NCBI GenBank assembly: GCA_018971065.1
Contig: JAGWVC010000003.1
Location: forward strand, 1-64,000
Origin: Sphingomonadales bacterium
GTDB taxonomy: Bacteria > Pseudomonadota > Alphaproteobacteria > Sphingomonadales > Sphingomonadaceae
DNA length: 64,000 nucleotides
Direction of reading: 5' to 3'
Within the stretch, counting starts at the first letter, position 1, and the number at the start of each line of letters is the position of its first letter. The position numbers and the translations under genes were made by a program. Shown piece by piece: positions 43,178 to 52,174 of the stretch. The notes below the pieces were generated by a model. The model did no database searches, had not been told where the DNA came from, and saw only the letters and a list, made by a program, of their open reading frames with translations.

Positions 43178-44032
43178 CTAATCCATCAGCAGGATCGAAA
43201 TCCGCCGGTTCCGTGGATCGCCGGGGTTGTCGGGCAGCAACGGCTCGCGGTCCGAAACCCCCTCGATGCGCTGGAAGCGCGGTTCCTGGATGCCGTCGCG
43301 GATCATCGCCTGCCGCGTCGCCTCGGCGCGGCCGGCGGAAAGCGACCAGTTGTTGGTGGCGCTGCCGGTGATGCCGTCGCCGTGCTTGTAGCGCAGCGCG
43401 TCGGTGTGGCCGCGGATCGAGACCCCATTCTGCTCGTCGCCGATCGTCTGGGTGATCACCCGCAGCAGTTGCACCGCGTCGGGGGTCAGGATCGTCGTGC
43501 CCAGTTCGAACATCGAGAAGTCGGCGTTGTCCATCAGGTCGATGCGGATGCCGTCCGGCGTCGCGCTCAGCTTGACGATCTGGTTCAGCCGCTTCAGCCG
43601 CTCGCTGGCCGACAGCTTCTGCTGCAGCTTGTGCTCCATCTGCGCCACGCGCTTCACCTTGGTGCCGCCCTCCTTCGGGCCGCCGGTGGTGTCGCGCGGG
43701 ATGGTCATCGATTTTGTGCCGGTTTGGCCCTTCCGGTTCGGATAGTTGTCCACATCGGTTATCGATGAACCACCCAGCAACCCGTTCGAACCCGCCGATT
43801 CCTGCCGCAGCTTCACCAGCGTCGGCGTGAAATAGTCGGCAATGCCCTTGCGCTGCTTCTCGGTGGTGGCGCCCAGCAGCCACATCAGCAGGAAGAACGC
43901 CATCATCGCGGTCACGAAGTCGGCATAGGCCACCTTCCACGCGCCGCCGTGATGCCCGGCGGCAACGATGGTGATCTTCTTGACGATGATCGGGGCGGGA
44001 AGCTCGTTCTTGCCCTTTTTCGGCGGCGCCAT
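43178..44032 (-). CDS. motB: Flagellar motor stator protein MotB
   Basis: The protein has 284 residues. A transmembrane segment follows the N terminus with the proton-carrying Asp in AYADFVTAMMAFFLLMWLL, near residue 36. The OmpA-like peptidoglycan-binding domain is at about 150-280 (IRGHTDALRYK, LSAGRAEATRQAMIRDGI). It anchors the stator to the cell wall and conducts protons together with MotA. It lies 6 bases after motA at the end of the flagellar operon and is followed by the structured palindromic element. Confidence 0.95.
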   Translation of the reverse strand: MAPPKKGKNELPAPIIVKKITIVAAGHHGGAWKVAYADFVTAMMAFFLLMWLLGATTEKQRKGIADYFTPTLVKLRQESAGSNGLLGGSSITDVDNYPNRKGQTGTKSMTIPRDTTGGPKEGGTKVKRVAQMEHKLQQKLSASERLKRLNQIVKLSATPDGIRIDLMDNADFSMFELGTTILTPDAVQLLRVITQTIGDEQNGVSIRGHTDALRYKHGDGITGSATNNWSLSAGRAEATRQAMIRDGIQEPRFQRIEGVSDREPLLPDNPGDPRNRRISILLMD

Positions 44033-44038
44033 GAGCGA

Positions 44039-44902
44039 TTACCTTCCGCGCAGCGCGTCGAGCAGCTCGGACAGGCCCGGCCGGAAATCGTGGCCCAGCC
44101 CCGAACGCGCGCTTTCCACCACCAGCGGCTGCGGCCAGCCGTGCAGCGAGGCGATGATCACCTGCTTCACCGCATGGAAGATCTGCTCGTCCGCCTCGAC
44201 GATCTGCTTCAGCCGGCCCGCCATCGGCGCCACCATGCCATAGGCCAGCAACACGCCCATGAACGTGCCGACCAGCGCCGAACCGATCATCGCGCCCAGG
44301 ATGCTCGGCGGCTTGTCGATCGATCCCATCGTCTTCACCACGCCCAGCACGGCGGCAACGATGCCCAGCGCCGGCAGCGCGTCGGCCAGGTTCTGGATCG
44401 CGTGCTGCGGCTCGTGCAGTTCGTGGAAATGCGTCTTCATCGCGTTGTCCATCACGTCCTCGACGGCGTGGACCTCCAGCGTGCCCGACGAGACGACGAT
44501 CAGCGTCAGCGTGTCGGCAATCAGCGCGGTCAGCTCATGGTTGCCCAGCAGGCGCGGATATTCGGCGAAGATGGCCGAGGTCTTGGGGTCGGACACATGG
44601 CTTTCCAGCGCCACCGGCCCTTCGGTGCGCAGCATCTTCATCAGCTTGGTGGTCAGCGCGATCGCGTCGATGTGGTCCTGCTTGTTGTGCTTCGGCCCCT
44701 TGAACACTTTGGCGAAGCCGCCGCCCAGCGCCTTCAGCCCGTGCATGTTGTTGCCCGTCACCAGCGCGCCCGCCGCCGCGCCGCAGATGATCAGCAGCTC
44801 GTGTGGGATGGCCTCCATCACGGGCCCCAGCGCGCCGCCGGTGATGGCGAAACCGCCGAACACCATGCCGAACAGGATGACGATGCCGATACCCGCGTAC
44901 AT
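44039..44902 (-). CDS. motA: Flagellar motor stator protein MotA
   Basis: The protein has 287 residues with four transmembrane helices, the cytoplasmic loop with charged residues (RTEGPVALESHVSDP) and the pore-forming block LGIVAAVLGVVKTMGSID then LVGTFMGVLLAYGMVAPM, as in E. coli-type MotA. Together with MotB it turns the flagellum with proton flow. It lies in the flgB-to-motB series, 36 bases after flgL. A second MotA/ExbB-like gene exists at 53180-53878. Confidence 0.95.
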   Translation of the reverse strand: MYAGIGIVILFGMVFGGFAITGGALGPVMEAIPHELLIICGAAAGALVTGNNMHGLKALGGGFAKVFKGPKHNKQDHIDAIALTTKLMKMLRTEGPVALESHVSDPKTSAIFAEYPRLLGNHELTALIADTLTLIVVSSGTLEVHAVEDVMDNAMKTHFHELHEPQHAIQNLADALPALGIVAAVLGVVKTMGSIDKPPSILGAMIGSALVGTFMGVLLAYGMVAPMAGRLKQIVEADEQIFHAVKQVIIASLHGWPQPLVVESARSGLGHDFRPGLSELLDALRGR

Positions 44903-44938
44903 GCCTGATTACCCCCGAAATACGTTCGTCTTCAGCGC

Positions 44939-45862
44939 TTAGCTGATCATCGAGAACAGGCTCAGCCCGGCCAGCTTGACGAAGCTGGCCTGGCTGGCCT
45001 GGAGAATGGTGGAAACCTGCTGCAACCGCGAAACCGCCTCGGCCACGTCGGTGCCGCCCACCGTCGATTCGTCGTCGGTGCGCTGCTGTGTCATCTGGTC
45101 GCGGATCGAGGTGGTGGTGTCGATCCACGACAGGCGCGAGCCGACGATGGTCTGCGCGGTGGTCAGCGAGGTCAGGCTGTTGTCCAGCGGGGTCAGCGCG
45201 GCCTGCGCCGCCTGTTGCGGCGTGGTGCCGGCCGGGCCATTGCCCTGCAACGCGTCGCCCAGCGTCTTGACCACGGTCAGCAGGTCGGTGGCGCTGGCGC
45301 CGCTGCCCGAATTCATGAATTCCGGCCCGGTGATGCCGCGCGTTACCGTCAGCCCCGCGCCCAGACCGATCGTGTCCGACGTGGCCGACCCGGTGTAAGT
45401 GGCGTTGCCGGCGCTATCCAGCGTGTAGGCCTGGTTGGTGCCGTTGCCGCCGAACAGCGATTGCCCGCGCGAATCCGATGTGTTGGCCAGCGCCACCAGG
45501 TTCTGCCGCAGCCCGGTCACTTCGGCGCCGATGCCCTTGCGATCGGCGTCGGTCAGCGTTCCGTTGGCGGCCTGCGTCGCCAGTTCGCGGATGCGGGTGA
45601 CGATCGTGGAAATGTTGGTCAGCGTGTCGTCGGCCAGCGTCAGGTCCGATTTGGCGGCGGTGGCATTGGCATCGTCGATCTTCGACAGCGCATCCGACCG
45701 GGTCAGCATCCGCATCCGCGCCGCCGCCACCGGATCGTCGGCCGAGGTCTTCAGCCGGTTGCCGGTGCTGATCTGCGCCTGCAGGTCATTGGCCTGCGAA
45801 CGCAGCGACTTCATGCTGAAGATCGCGCTATCGTAGAAACCGCTGGTGCTGATCGTGGTCAT
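44939..45862 (-). CDS. flgL: Flagellar hook-filament junction protein FlgL
   Basis: The protein has 307 residues, close to the E. coli length of 317. The N terminus has flagellin-like helices with ANDLQAQISTGNRLKTSADDPVAAARM, and the C-terminal helix contains TQQRTDDESTVGGTDVAEAVSRL. It joins the hook (via FlgK) to the filament outside the cell. It sits between flgK (44-base gap upstream) and motA. Confidence 0.93.
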   Translation of the reverse strand: MTTISTSGFYDSAIFSMKSLRSQANDLQAQISTGNRLKTSADDPVAAARMRMLTRSDALSKIDDANATAAKSDLTLADDTLTNISTIVTRIRELATQAANGTLTDADRKGIGAEVTGLRQNLVALANTSDSRGQSLFGGNGTNQAYTLDSAGNATYTGSATSDTIGLGAGLTVTRGITGPEFMNSGSGASATDLLTVVKTLGDALQGNGPAGTTPQQAAQAALTPLDNSLTSLTTAQTIVGSRLSWIDTTTSIRDQMTQQRTDDESTVGGTDVAEAVSRLQQVSTILQASQASFVKLAGLSLFSMIS

Positions 45863-45905
45863 GGTGTCCTCGCGGAGCCTTTCACCGGCTCGTCAGTGCC
45901 TGAAG

Positions 45906-47243
45906 TCAGTGGATGTTGAGCAGTGTGTCGAACAGGGTGGATGAAATCTGGATGACCTTGCCCGAGGCCTGGAACGCCTGCTGAAAACGCAGCAGGTTGG
46001 CGGCCTCGTCGTCGAGGTTGACCCCGGACGATGCTTCCATCGCGGTCTTGGCATTGCTGGCGATGGCATCCAGCGCGTCGCGCGTCGTCGTCGCGCCCTG
46101 CACCGATGCCGAAAGGTCGAACAGCAGCGAATCGGCGCCGCTGGAAATCCCGGCGGTGCTCAGCGCCGACTGGAACGCGGTCAGGTTGGCCGGATTGCGG
46201 CTGTTGGCGCCGGCGCCTGCCGGCGCCGTGGCAAGCTGGCTGCCCGATGTCAGCGTCGCGGTCAGCGTCCTGGCGTCGGTGCCCGAAAACATCGGCTGGC
46301 CGGTGGTGCCGTCCAGCGCCACGCCGTTCGCCTGTGCGGTGTTGGCGGTGTTCGCCAGCGTGCCCGCCAGCGTATCCAGCCGCGACACCGCGCTGGCATA
46401 GGTCGTCAATGCCTGCGCGCGCCCGGCCAGCGAACCGCCGCCCAGCGTCAGCGGGCTGGTGCCCAGGGTCAGGCTGATCGTGCCGTTGGCGGCGGTGGTC
46501 AGCGCCAGCGGCGCCGCAGTGCCGCCCTGCACCAGCACCGGCCCCGAAGCGCCGCCCATCTGCACTTTCACCGAATTGTCGGCGTTGATCGTGGTGGTCA
46601 GGTCGCCATAGCCGGCCAGCTTCTGCAGGATGGCATCGCGCTGGTCCAGCAGCACCGACTGGTTCATCGCCGGATCGGTGTCCGCGCCGATCTTCACGTT
46701 CAGCGATGCCAGGCTCTTGGCCAGATCGTTGACCTGCCGCACGTCATCGGTCGCCTGCGATTGCAACTGGCTGCCCACCGCGTCCAGCGAGGAGCGGGCG
46801 ATGTTGAAGCTTTGCGCCATCGTCCGCGCCGCTTCCACCGCGCCCGCGCGCAACGCGGGGTCGGCGGGGTTGCTGGTCAATTGCTGCAACGACGATTCGA
46901 ACGCGGTGATCGCCGGAAAGACATTGCTCTGCTCGACCGCGTTGGACACGTTCTCCAGCCCCGTCACCTGCGTATCGGCGCGGGCGGAATCGGAACTGGT
47001 GCGGCGCATCTCGGCCTGCCGGAACATGTCGGCGTTGCGCTTGATCTGCGCCGGGCCGGCGCCGAACAGCGAAACATCGCCGATGACCGACGACGAGGTG
47101 TTGCCGGCCACTTCGCTGACCGACATCGTCCGCCGGACATAGCCTTCGGTGCCGGCATTGGCGATGTTCTGCGCGGTCACGTCCAGCGCCGCGCGGGCGG
47201 CGCGGGCGCCTGAACTGGCAATCTGGAGAAGATCGGATGCCAT
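45906..47243 (-). CDS. flgK: Flagellar hook-associated protein FlgK (HAP1)
   Basis: The protein has 445 residues, shorter than the 547 of E. coli, so the outer domains are reduced. The N-terminal helix has ARAALDVTAQNIANAGTEGYVRR, the hook-protein signature. The C terminus has SGVNLDDEAANLLRFQQAFQ, also diagnostic. It forms the first junction layer on the hook. Its start lies 3 bases after the stop of the rod-binding flgJ gene. Confidence 0.93.
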   Translation of the reverse strand: MASDLLQIASSGARAARAALDVTAQNIANAGTEGYVRRTMSVSEVAGNTSSSVIGDVSLFGAGPAQIKRNADMFRQAEMRRTSSDSARADTQVTGLENVSNAVEQSNVFPAITAFESSLQQLTSNPADPALRAGAVEAARTMAQSFNIARSSLDAVGSQLQSQATDDVRQVNDLAKSLASLNVKIGADTDPAMNQSVLLDQRDAILQKLAGYGDLTTTINADNSVKVQMGGASGPVLVQGGTAAPLALTTAANGTISLTLGTSPLTLGGGSLAGRAQALTTYASAVSRLDTLAGTLANTANTAQANGVALDGTTGQPMFSGTDARTLTATLTSGSQLATAPAGAGANSRNPANLTAFQSALSTAGISSGADSLLFDLSASVQGATTTRDALDAIASNAKTAMEASSGVNLDDEAANLLRFQQAFQASGKVIQISSTLFDTLLNIH

Positions 47244-47246
47244 CGC

Positions 47247-47609
47247 TTATCCTCCCGTCGCGGGGGTTGCGGGGGTTGCGGCGGGTGCGCTTGGCGCGGC
47301 GCCGGGATGCGCCAGCAACTGCTTCTCGATCATGGTGGCCAGCCCGAACGTGCCCTTGCTGGCGGCAATGTCGGCAAAGCGCTCGTCCTGCATCTGCATG
47401 AAGGTCTCGCTGCCCTGGCTGGAAAACAGGCCGTCCTTGTCGAACGTGGTCTTGCGCGCTTCGGCCAGCATCTGGCGGACGAAGATCGCCTCGAACTGCT
47501 TGGCCACCTTGGCGACCTGCGCGCGGTTCGCGGACGGGGCCGCCGGCGCGCTCGTGCCGGCGGTGGCCGATGTGGCGATCGCCAGGGCAGGGGGGTTAAC
47601 GGCGCTCAT
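47247..47609 (-). CDS. flgJ: FlgJ-type rod-binding protein (N-terminal domain only)
   Basis: The protein has 120 residues with the rod-binding domain (KVAKQFEAIFVRQMLAEARKTTF and the ERFADIAASKGTFGLATMI helix). The muramidase domain present at the C terminus of enteric FlgJ is absent. In alphaproteobacteria the cell-wall-cutting activity is supplied by a separate protein; here a lytic transglycosylase gene lies at 55870-56877 next to flhA. The gene overlaps flgI by four bases. Confidence 0.9.
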   Translation of the reverse strand: MSAVNPPALAIATSATAGTSAPAAPSANRAQVAKVAKQFEAIFVRQMLAEARKTTFDKDGLFSSQGSETFMQMQDERFADIAASKGTFGLATMIEKQLLAHPGAAPSAPAATPATPATGG

Positions 47610-48715
47610 ATCACCACCATCTCCGCCTTCAGCGCCCCGGCTTCCTTCAGGGCTTCCAGGATCGCGACAAGGTCGGAAGGGCTGACCCCCAGCAGGTTCA
47701 GCGCATCGACGATCTTCGACAGCGATGCGCCGCCCTTGAACAACTGGACGTGGCTGTTGCTTTCCTCGCTGCTGATCTTGCTGGCGGGGGTCACGGCGGT
47801 CTGGCCCTGGCTGAACGGCGCGGGCTGGCTGACCTGCGACTTCTCGTCGATTCGCACCGTCAGCTTGCCGTGGCTGATCGCGGCGGGCGAAAGCCGCACC
47901 GCGCTGTTGATCACCACGGTGCCGGTGCGGCTGTTGACGATGACGCGGGCGGGCGTTTCCGCCGGCACCACGTCCAGCATTTCGATCGATGCCATCATCC
48001 CGGCGCGCAGATCGGCGCCCGGGGGCAGCCGCAGCGCGATGGTGATCCCGTCCTCGACCGAGGCGGTGCCCGGATAGCGGCGGTTGACCGCGTCGCGCAC
48101 GCGCTCGGCGGTCATGAAATCGGCCTGGCTCAGGTTCCAGCGCAGCACGTCGGCGTTCTCGAACCCGGTCGCCACCGCGCGTTCCACGGTTGCCCCGTCG
48201 GCGATGCGGCCGACGGTCGGCACGTTCACGGTCAGGCTGGAGCCGTCCTTGGCGGTGATGCCCAGCCCGCCCACTGCCAGGTTGCCCTGCGCCATCGCAT
48301 AGATCTGGCCGTCGGCGCCCATCAGCGGGGCCATGATCAGCGCGCCGCCGCGCAGGGACTTGGCCTTGCCGATGGTGGAAACGGTGATGTCGATGCGCTG
48401 GCCGGGCTTGGCGAACGCCGGCAACTCGGCGGTGATCATCACCGCGGCCGCGTTCTTCAGCCCGGGCGAGACGCCGGGCGGCAATTGCAGGCCCATGCGG
48501 CCGGCGGCACCCTTCATCGCCTGCGTGAGGTACTCAAGGTTGTCGTCGCCGGTGCCGGCCAGGCCCACGACGATGCCGTAGCCGGTGAGCTGGTTGGTGC
48601 GCACGCCCTGGAACGCGCCCAGGTCGCGGATGCGGTCGGCATGGGCGGCGGCGGGGGCAAAGGCCAGCGCCAGCGCGGCGAAAAGGGCCGGAATCAGGCG
48701 GAAAAAGCGTTTCAT
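47606..48715 (-). CDS. flgI: Flagellar P-ring protein FlgI
   Basis: The protein has 369 residues from ATG 48715, behind a clear AGGAGG. A signal peptide ends near AAHADRIRDL. The conserved LTGYGIVVGLAGTGD, QGVRTNQ and IVNSRTGTVVI segments are in place. It assembles as the P-ring in the periplasm around the rod, with help from FlgA (encoded at 54418-54927). Its stop overlaps the start of flgJ. Confidence 0.95.
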   Translation of the reverse strand: MKRFFRLIPALFAALALAFAPAAAHADRIRDLGAFQGVRTNQLTGYGIVVGLAGTGDDNLEYLTQAMKGAAGRMGLQLPPGVSPGLKNAAAVMITAELPAFAKPGQRIDITVSTIGKAKSLRGGALIMAPLMGADGQIYAMAQGNLAVGGLGITAKDGSSLTVNVPTVGRIADGATVERAVATGFENADVLRWNLSQADFMTAERVRDAVNRRYPGTASVEDGITIALRLPPGADLRAGMMASIEMLDVVPAETPARVIVNSRTGTVVINSAVRLSPAAISHGKLTVRIDEKSQVSQPAPFSQGQTAVTPASKISSEESNSHVQLFKGGASLSKIVDALNLLGVSPSDLVAILEALKEAGALKAEMVVI

Positions 48716-48726
48716 GTCCGGCCTCC

Positions 48727-49389
48727 TCAGAACGGCGTCACGAAGTTGAACAACTTCGACAGCCAGCCTTCGCGGCTCGACTTCTGGATGGCGCCGTTGC
48801 CGGCATATTCCACCTTCGCATCGGCCACCTTGGAGGAGGGCACGGTGTTGTCGACATCGATGTCGGCCAGGCGCACGATGCCGCTGAACTGGATCCACTC
48901 CTGTCCCTGGCTCAGCAACATCACCTTTTCTCCGCGCACGAGGGCGGTGCCGTTGGCGCGTACTTCGGCGATCGTCACGGCAACGGAGCCGGAAAAGGCG
49001 TTGGTCTGCGCGGCATTACCCTGACCGTTGAACGACCCCTGGCTGCCGGCGTTAAGGGCCGACGACTTCAAAAAGCTGAACGGACCGGTGGTCGGCGGGG
49101 TCACCGCCTCGCTGCCGGTGCGCTCGGTCTTGGAGCTGGCGGTCTTGCTGGAACTGGTCGTCTCGTTGATGATGATGGTCAGCGGATCGCCGATGCCGTG
49201 TGCGCGCGCGCCCGTCACCAGCGCGGCATAGCCGGCCTGGACGTTGAAGATCGCGCCGGTTGCCGGCTGCGGCGCGGCGGGAACCACCGGCAGCGAGGCG
49301 GCAAAGCCGGTCGGAATCTTTCCGGCCAGCGCCGGGGCCGGCAACAGCGCCGCAGCGGCGGCAAAAACGGCGGGGATGCGGCGGGACAT
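48727..49389 (-). CDS. flgH: Flagellar L-ring protein FlgH without lipobox cysteine
   Basis: The protein has 220 residues from ATG 49389; a GTG at 49401 overlapping the flgG stop is an alternative. The C-terminal half is typical (VRANGTALVRGEKVMLLSQGQEWIQFSGIVR, then DIDVDNTVPSSKVADAKVEY). Normally FlgH is an outer-membrane lipoprotein anchored at a Cys in the lipobox. Here the signal peptide ends ALAGK, with Lys where the Cys should be, and no Cys occurs in the whole protein. It would therefore be exported and cut by signal peptidase I, if functional. Confidence 0.9.
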   Translation of the reverse strand: MSRRIPAVFAAAAALLPAPALAGKIPTGFAASLPVVPAAPQPATGAIFNVQAGYAALVTGARAHGIGDPLTIIINETTSSSKTASSKTERTGSEAVTPPTTGPFSFLKSSALNAGSQGSFNGQGNAAQTNAFSGSVAVTIAEVRANGTALVRGEKVMLLSQGQEWIQFSGIVRLADIDVDNTVPSSKVADAKVEYAGNGAIQKSSREGWLSKLFNFVTPF

Positions 49390-49397
49390 GATCGTTC

Positions 49398-50186
49398 TCA
49401 CAGGGTCTGATTCGCGTTCTTGAGCATCTCGTCGACCGCCGAGATCATCTTGGAGTTGATCTCGTAGGCGCGCTGGGTCTCGATCATATCGACCAGCTCC
49501 TGCACCACGTTGACGTTGCTGGCCTCCAGCATCCCCTGCTTGATCGCGCCGTGGCCCGCCGATCCGGCCACCGCCACCTGCGCCGGGCCGCTGGCGCCGG
49601 TTTCCAGCAGGAAGTTGTCGCCCGCCGCCTGCAGGCCCGCCGGATTGGCGAAGCTGGCGGTGGTGATCTGGCCAACCTGGGTGGGCGTGGCATTGCCCTG
49701 GGTGACCACCGAGACGGTGCCGTCGTCGCCGATGGTGATCGACTGCGCGCCTTCGGGAATGGTGATCGGCGGCTGCACGACATAGCCCTGCGATGTCACC
49801 AGTTGCCCTTCGGCCGAGCGGGTGAAGTTGCCGGCGCGGGTATAGGCGGTGGTGCCGTTGGGCTGGGCGACGACGAAATAGCCTTCGCCCGAGATCGCCA
49901 GGTCCAGCGCGTTGCTGGTGGTGTCCAGCGCGCCCTGCGTCGCGATCCGCGTGGTTGACTGGATGGCGACGCCGGTGCCCAGGTTCAGCCCGGTGGCATA
50001 CTGCGTCTCGCCCGAGCTCTGCTGCCCGGCCACGCGCGCGTCCTGATAGGCCAGCGTCGCGAAGTTGGCGCGGTCGCGCTTGAAGCCGGTGGTGCCGACG
50101 TTCGCCAGGTTGTTGGCGATGACGCGCATACGCGCATCCTGTGCTTCCAGACCGGTACGGGCGACGTTGAGGGCGGATGCAGACAT
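49398..50186 (-). CDS. flgG: Flagellar distal rod protein FlgG
   Basis: The protein has 262 residues, as in other bacteria. The N-terminal signature is LEAQDARMRVIANNLANVGTTGFKRDRANF and the C-terminal one EASNVNVVQELVDMIETQRAYEINSKMI. It forms the outer part of the rod, built by the flagellar export apparatus. It lies between flgF (23-base gap) and flgH. Confidence 0.96.
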   Translation of the reverse strand: MSASALNVARTGLEAQDARMRVIANNLANVGTTGFKRDRANFATLAYQDARVAGQQSSGETQYATGLNLGTGVAIQSTTRIATQGALDTTSNALDLAISGEGYFVVAQPNGTTAYTRAGNFTRSAEGQLVTSQGYVVQPPITIPEGAQSITIGDDGTVSVVTQGNATPTQVGQITTASFANPAGLQAAGDNFLLETGASGPAQVAVAGSAGHGAIKQGMLEASNVNVVQELVDMIETQRAYEINSKMISAVDEMLKNANQTL

Positions 50187-50209
50187 GGGGTTCTATTCCT
50201 TCTTGAAGT

Positions 50210-50962
50210 TCACGCGCCGGCCGAGATGCGCATCAGCGCCGAGCCGGACTGGTCCACCTCGCGCGCGGTGGCGATCATCTTGGTGCGGATGTCGTAAAGG
50301 CGCTGCGCCTGGACCATCTGCACCATCACCTCGCTGGGATTGACGTTGGACTGCTCGACCGCGCCGGGGATCAGCGAGGCGTTCGCGTCATCGGGCAGCA
50401 CCCCGCCGCCGATCACGCGGAACAGCCCGTCCAGCCCCTTGCCGATCTTGGTGCCGGCCGGGCTGGCCAGCTTCAGCTTGTCCAGTTGCGTGGCCGGCTG
50501 GTCGGGCGTGGCCGGGTTCGAGACCATCACCCCGCCTTCGGGGGTGATGACGACGGTGGAGTTGGGCGGCACCGTGATCGGCCCGCCATTGCCCAGCACC
50601 GGCCGGCCGTCGCCGTTCTGCAGCACCCCGGTGGGCGAGATCGAAAGGTCGCCGCGCCGGGTATAGGCCTCGGAGCCGTCCTCGGCCTGCACGGTCAGCA
50701 TCGCCTCGCCGTTCATCGCCACGTCGAGCGGCTGGCCGGTCTGGTTGATGACGCCGGGGCGCATCTGCGCGCCGTGGACCTCGCCGTCGCTCATCGCCCG
50801 AACTTCCAGGGCATTGCCCTGTTTCACGGTCACCGGCGTCGAATAGATCATCTCGGCCCGGAAACCGACGGTCTGGGCGTTGGCCATGTTCGACGCGATA
50901 ACCCGTTGCCGGGTCATCGAATCGGACATGCCCGACATGGCGGTGTAGATCAGGCGGTCCAT
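50210..50962 (-). CDS. flgF: Flagellar proximal rod protein FlgF
   Basis: The protein has 250 residues with the family start MDRLIYTAMSGMSDSMTRQRV and rod/hook motif ASNMANAQTVGFRAEM. The C terminus has SNVNPSEVMVQMVQAQRLYDIRTKMI. It is a rod component, exported by the flagellar type III system. It is 15 bases after flgE in the same operon. Confidence 0.95.
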   Translation of the reverse strand: MDRLIYTAMSGMSDSMTRQRVIASNMANAQTVGFRAEMIYSTPVTVKQGNALEVRAMSDGEVHGAQMRPGVINQTGQPLDVAMNGEAMLTVQAEDGSEAYTRRGDLSISPTGVLQNGDGRPVLGNGGPITVPPNSTVVITPEGGVMVSNPATPDQPATQLDKLKLASPAGTKIGKGLDGLFRVIGGGVLPDDANASLIPGAVEQSNVNPSEVMVQMVQAQRLYDIRTKMIATAREVDQSGSALMRISAGA

Positions 50963-50977
50963 CTCAGGTTACCCCGA

Positions 50978-51802
50978 TCAGCTCGTGCGCAGGTTGATGA
51001 TGGTCTGCGAGATCTGCGTGGTCGTATCGATCGCCTTGGCATTGGCCTGGAACGACCGCTGCGCGCTGATCAGGCCGACCAGCTCCTCGGCAATATCGAC
51101 GTTCGACCGTTCCAGCGATCCCGACAGCAGCCCGCCGTAAGGGCCGGCGGCGGGCTGGCCCAGCTTGGCCGCGCCGGAAAGCCCGGTGGCCGACCAGCTT
51201 GCCGAACCGAGCTGCTTCAGCCCGGTGTTGGAATCGAACGTCGCCAGCGCGACATAGCCGATCACCTTCAGCGAACCGTCGGCATAGGCGGCGGTCATCT
51301 TGCCGTCGTTGCCCACGGTCATACCGGTGTACTGGGCGGGTGGCGTGGCGGTGTTGACCAGCGGCACGGTGGCGTCGGCGGCGCTGGCGGTGGAACCGAT
51401 GGTGCCGTCGGCGTTGGCCGGGAACACCTGCATCCGCGCGCCGGCATCGCTGACCACGAAGCCGCTGCCGTCCACCTTGAACGACCCGGCGCGGGTGTAC
51501 GAGACCAGGCCCGATACCGGCGACTTGACGGTGAAGAAGCCGTCACCATTCACCGCCATGTCCAGCGAATTGCCGGTCTGGTCGATCGGGCCAAGCGAGA
51601 ACTGCTGCTTGATCGACTGCACCCGCGCGCCGATGCCGATCGTCATCGTCGGATCGGTCAGCACCGATGCCGAGACGATGTCGGCGAACGACGCGGTCGA
51701 TTTCTTGAAGCCGTTGGTGTCGGCGTTGGCAATGTTGTGCGAGATGACGTCGAGGTCGGTCTGCGCGTTCCTCAATCCGGACAGCGAGGTATAGAAGGCC
51801 AT
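50978..51802 (-). CDS. flgE: Flagellar hook protein FlgE, short form
   Basis: The protein has 274 residues; E. coli FlgE has 402. The ends are conserved (ISHNIANADTNGFKKSTASF, and ERSNVDIAEELVGLISAQRSFQANAKAI), while the central outer domain is reduced. The hook would be made of a slimmer subunit. The hook-capping FlgD is also reduced in this operon. It is 21 bases after flgD. Confidence 0.92.
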   Translation of the reverse strand: MAFYTSLSGLRNAQTDLDVISHNIANADTNGFKKSTASFADIVSASVLTDPTMTIGIGARVQSIKQQFSLGPIDQTGNSLDMAVNGDGFFTVKSPVSGLVSYTRAGSFKVDGSGFVVSDAGARMQVFPANADGTIGSTASAADATVPLVNTATPPAQYTGMTVGNDGKMTAAYADGSLKVIGYVALATFDSNTGLKQLGSASWSATGLSGAAKLGQPAAGPYGGLLSGSLERSNVDIAEELVGLISAQRSFQANAKAIDTTTQISQTIINLRTS

Positions 51803-51823
51803 GAGTCAGGCTCCTGTTGGGGG

Positions 51824-52174
51824 TCAGGCAGTGGTCGTGGTGGAAGCGGCGGTTCCGCCGGTCACGGTGTTGGCGGCCGACTTGGCGGCGGCGGCAATCG
51901 CGCCCTGCGTGGTCGAGATCAGCACATCGAGCTTGGAGGCGATGTCCTTCAGCGTCGTCGAACTGTCGTTGCTGGCCGAAAGCTGCGAGAACTGCGCCAT
52001 CTGCGCGACCATTTCCTTGTTGTCGGTCGGCGCGGTCGGGTCCTGGTTCTGCAACTCGGTGGTCAGCAGTTGCAGGAAGTCCTTCACCCCCAGCGACGAA
52101 TAGGCGCTGGCGGTCGAGGGCGTGGCCGCGGCCGTCGCTGCGGTGGCGGAATTGCTGGAAACGGAAGTGACCAT
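51824..52174 (-). CDS. flgD: Flagellar hook-capping protein FlgD, N-terminal core only
   Basis: The protein has 116 residues, about half of enteric FlgD (around 230). The N-terminal core LGVKDFLQLLTTELQNQDPTAPTDNKEMVAQMAQFS is intact, but the Ig-like and Tudor-like C-terminal domains are missing. The stop codon is genuine and the frame is clean, so the gene is not broken. Its start overlaps the flgC stop by one base (TAATG). It would still cap the growing hook. Confidence 0.9.
   Translation of the reverse strand: MVTSVSSNSATAATAAATPSTASAYSSLGVKDFLQLLTTELQNQDPTAPTDNKEMVAQMAQFSQLSASNDSSTTLKDIASKLDVLISTTQGAIAAAAKSAANTVTGGTAASTTTTA

Noticed and set aside
51824..52174. flgD as a frameshifted or broken gene
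   Set aside because: The frame is clean, with a proper stop and short gap to flgE, and no remnant of the missing C-terminal domains is seen in other frames.
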